A DNA stretch of 64,000 bases, taken from contig JBEKMJ010000036.1 in the NCBI GenBank assembly GCA_050008575.1, forward strand, positions 10,541 to 74,540, read 5' to 3'. The DNA is from Bog-159 sp050008575. Its GTDB lineage: Bacteria; Acidobacteriota; Terriglobia; Bryobacterales; Bryobacteraceae. Positions 62,610 to 64,000 of the stretch are shown here, in pieces. The notes below the pieces were generated by a model. That model made no database searches, was not told the origin of the DNA, and saw only the letters and a list, made by a program, of their open reading frames with translations. Position 1 is the stretch's first letter, and each line of letters begins with the position of its first letter. The position numbers were made by a program, and so were the translations under genes.

Positions 62610-64000
62610 TTACACGGGTTGCTCCACCGCGGGCGGCGCCATGGCGGGTTGCGCCACGGCCGCGGCGCCGTACTGCTCGAAGAAGTGCGCGATGGTCTTG
62701 ATGCCGTCGTAGTAATTTTCGAGACGATACTTCTCGTTGGGCGAATGCAGGCCGTCGTCCGGAAGGCCAAAGCCCATCAGCACCGTGGGAATGCCCAGGT
62801 AATTGGCAAAGTCGCCCACGATCGGAATGGATCCGCCGGAGCGGATGAAAACGGTCTTCTTGCCCAGGATGTCGCTGAACGCCTTGGCGGCCACTTGGAT
62901 GGCTGGATGGTCCGGATTCACCGACAGCCCCGGCCCCGAACTCAACACGCGCACCTCGAAATGGATGCCCTTGGGCGTGTGCTTCTCGACGAATTCGCGG
63001 AAGCCCGCGACCACCTTTTCGGGATCCTGCTTGGGCACCAGCCGGATGCTGACCTTGGCGGTGGCCTTTGCGGGGATCACGGTCTTGGCGCCGGCGGCGG
63101 TGAATCCGCCCGCGATGCCGTGGACTTCGAAAGTCGGCCGCGCCCAAACCCGCTCCAACACGGAGGGCTTCTTCTCGCCGGTGAGCTCGCTCGATCCAAC
63201 TTCTTTCAGCCGGAATTCCTCTTCGCTGAACGGCAGACGCTTCCAGCTTCGCTTTTCGGCGGGCGCCGGTGGCTCGACAGCGTCATAGATGCCCGGCAGT
63301 TGGATCACGCCGTTGGCGTTCTTCATTTTCGAAAGCAACTCCACCAAGCCGAAGATGGGATTCGGCGCGGCGCCGCCGTACAAGCCGGAGTGCAGATCGC
63401 GGGCGGGCCCGGTGGATTCCACTTCCATATACACCAATCCGCGCAGGCCGATGCAGAGGGTGGGGATACCGTCTGCGAAAAGCTCTGTGTCGGATACCAG
63501 CGCGACGTCGGCTTTCAGTTTCTCGGGATTCTCGGCTACGTACTTGGCGATGGACTCGCCGCCCACTTCCTCTTCGCCTTCCACCAGGAACTTCACGTTG
63601 ATGGGCAGAGTGCCGTCCGCCGTGCGCAGCGCTTCGATGGCCTTCACGTGCATGTACATCTGGCCTTTGTCGTCGGCGGTGCCGCGTCCGTAAATGTTGC
63701 CGTCGCGCACCTCGGGCGCGAAGGGCGGGCTGTTCCATTCTTCCAAGGGATCGGCCGGCTGCACGTCGTAATGGCCGTAGCACAGCACTGTGGGCTTGCC
63801 GGGTGCGTGCATCCAATCCGCGTAGACCAGCGGATGTTTGGCAGTGGGGACGATCTCGACATTTTCCATTCCCACGTGGCGCAGGCTGTTGGCCACGAAC
63901 TCGGCAGCGCGATCGATATCCACGCGATGCTCGGGCAGCGTGCTGATGCTGGGAATGCGCAGGAATTCTTTCAGTTCGTCAAGAAGGCGGTCGCGATTCT
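62610..64000 (-). CDS. M20-family dipeptidase (PepV/CNDP-like), 5' end outside window
   Basis: 463 codons are visible and the frame is open to base 64000, so the start lies beyond the window; upstream of the GTG at 63923 the family text continues (LKEFLRIPSIST). Zinc-site motifs are intact: CYGHYDVQPADP (first His), GRGTADDKGQ (bridging Asp) and EGEEEVGG (catalytic Glu), then SDTELF and a C-terminal His-containing block (LHSPNEKYRLENYYDG). M20 dipeptidases of this size cleave dipeptides or small amide bonds in the cytoplasm. The Pro/Ala-rich tail (AQPAMAPPAVEQPV) is an oddity. It ends next to the SDR relic. Confidence 0.92.
   Translation of the reverse strand, partial: NRDRLLDELKEFLRIPSISTLPEHRVDIDRAAEFVANSLRHVGMENVEIVPTAKHPLVYADWMHAPGKPTVLCYGHYDVQPADPLEEWNSPPFAPEVRDGNIYGRGTADDKGQMYMHVKAIEALRTADGTLPINVKFLVEGEEEVGGESIAKYVAENPEKLKADVALVSDTELFADGIPTLCIGLRGLVYMEVESTGPARDLHSGLYGGAAPNPIFGLVELLSKMKNANGVIQLPGIYDAVEPPAPAEKRSWKRLPFSEEEFRLKEVGSSELTGEKKPSVLERVWARPTFEVHGIAGGFTAAGAKTVIPAKATAKVSIRLVPKQDPEKVVAGFREFVEKHTPKGIHFEVRVLSSGPGLSVNPDHPAIQVAAKAFSDILGKKTVFIRSGGSIPIVGDFANYLGIPTVLMGFGLPDDGLHSPNEKYRLENYYDGIKTIAHFFEQYGAAAVAQPAMAPPAVEQPV

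Overview
The window is high-GC bacterial DNA, and its gene content points to an Acidobacteriota genome of the Solibacter/Bryobacter type. The indicators are an ADOP-type macrolide-export-like permease translationally coupled to a PadR regulator, a TIGR03437-type C-terminal domain, GloVer-type repeats, two-component kinases with large periplasmic propellers, a DUF1549/DUF1553 cytochrome protein and a tricorn-like S41 peptidase. This assignment is inferred from recognised families, not from a search. No rRNA, tRNA, CRISPR array, prophage or complete insertion sequence is visible.

Layout. 1-5.1 kb: end of a 5'-nucleotidase, a DUF1697 gene, a decayed TIR-like gene, and the PadR/ADOP operon. 5.2-9.7 kb: YgiD-type dioxygenase, an IS66 relic, a DUF1778/GNAT toxin-antitoxin pair, a frataxin-like gene with an amino-acid permease, and a decayed second ADOP gene. 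9.8-19.6 kb: a thioredoxin-fold secreted protein, a GH13 amylase, a propeller sensor kinase, a secreted protein of six exact 51-residue repeats, a NarL-type regulator and an M49 peptidase. 19.7-26 kb: two TPR proteins, a membrane-anchored winged-helix protein, and a divergent GH130/trehalase pair. 26-35.5 kb: aldo/keto reductase, a 1049-residue lipase-like surface protein, the tricorn-like peptidase, a GloVer relic and an RMD1-family protein. 35.6-44.4 kb: a haem-motif lipoprotein, a GntR-controlled three-gene operon, a large BNR/VPS10 propeller protein and HigBA. 44.4-50 kb: TMEM175-like channel, alpha/beta hydrolase, ABC-2 exporter and phosphofructokinase. 50-57.5 kb: a 1385-residue Ig-repeat surface protein with a small coupled partner, facing a JAMM-fold/transmembrane fusion coupled to a PhyH oxygenase. 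57.5-64 kb: a DUF1549/DUF1553 cytochrome protein overlapping a PQQ-cytochrome dehydrogenase, an MmcQ-like gene, an SDR relic with an internal inversion, and an M20 dipeptidase running off the end.

Themes. Much of the coding capacity is exported: peptidases, glycosidases, propellers, Ig-repeat proteins and cytochromes, which fits a polymer-degrading soil heterotroph. Several compact operons overlap by 1-4 bases. Two families of intergenic palindromic repeats pepper the window. Family A is a modular array of hairpins bounded by GTGGGGC(A/G)G and its complement, with about ten copies. Family B is a 42-base double hairpin with three copies. Six gene relics (TIR-like, IS66, ADOP, FG-GAP, GloVer, SDR) occupy most of the longer non-coding stretches. 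Six genes have a TATACT-like -10 hexamer only 5-8 bases before the start codon, which suggests leaderless transcripts.
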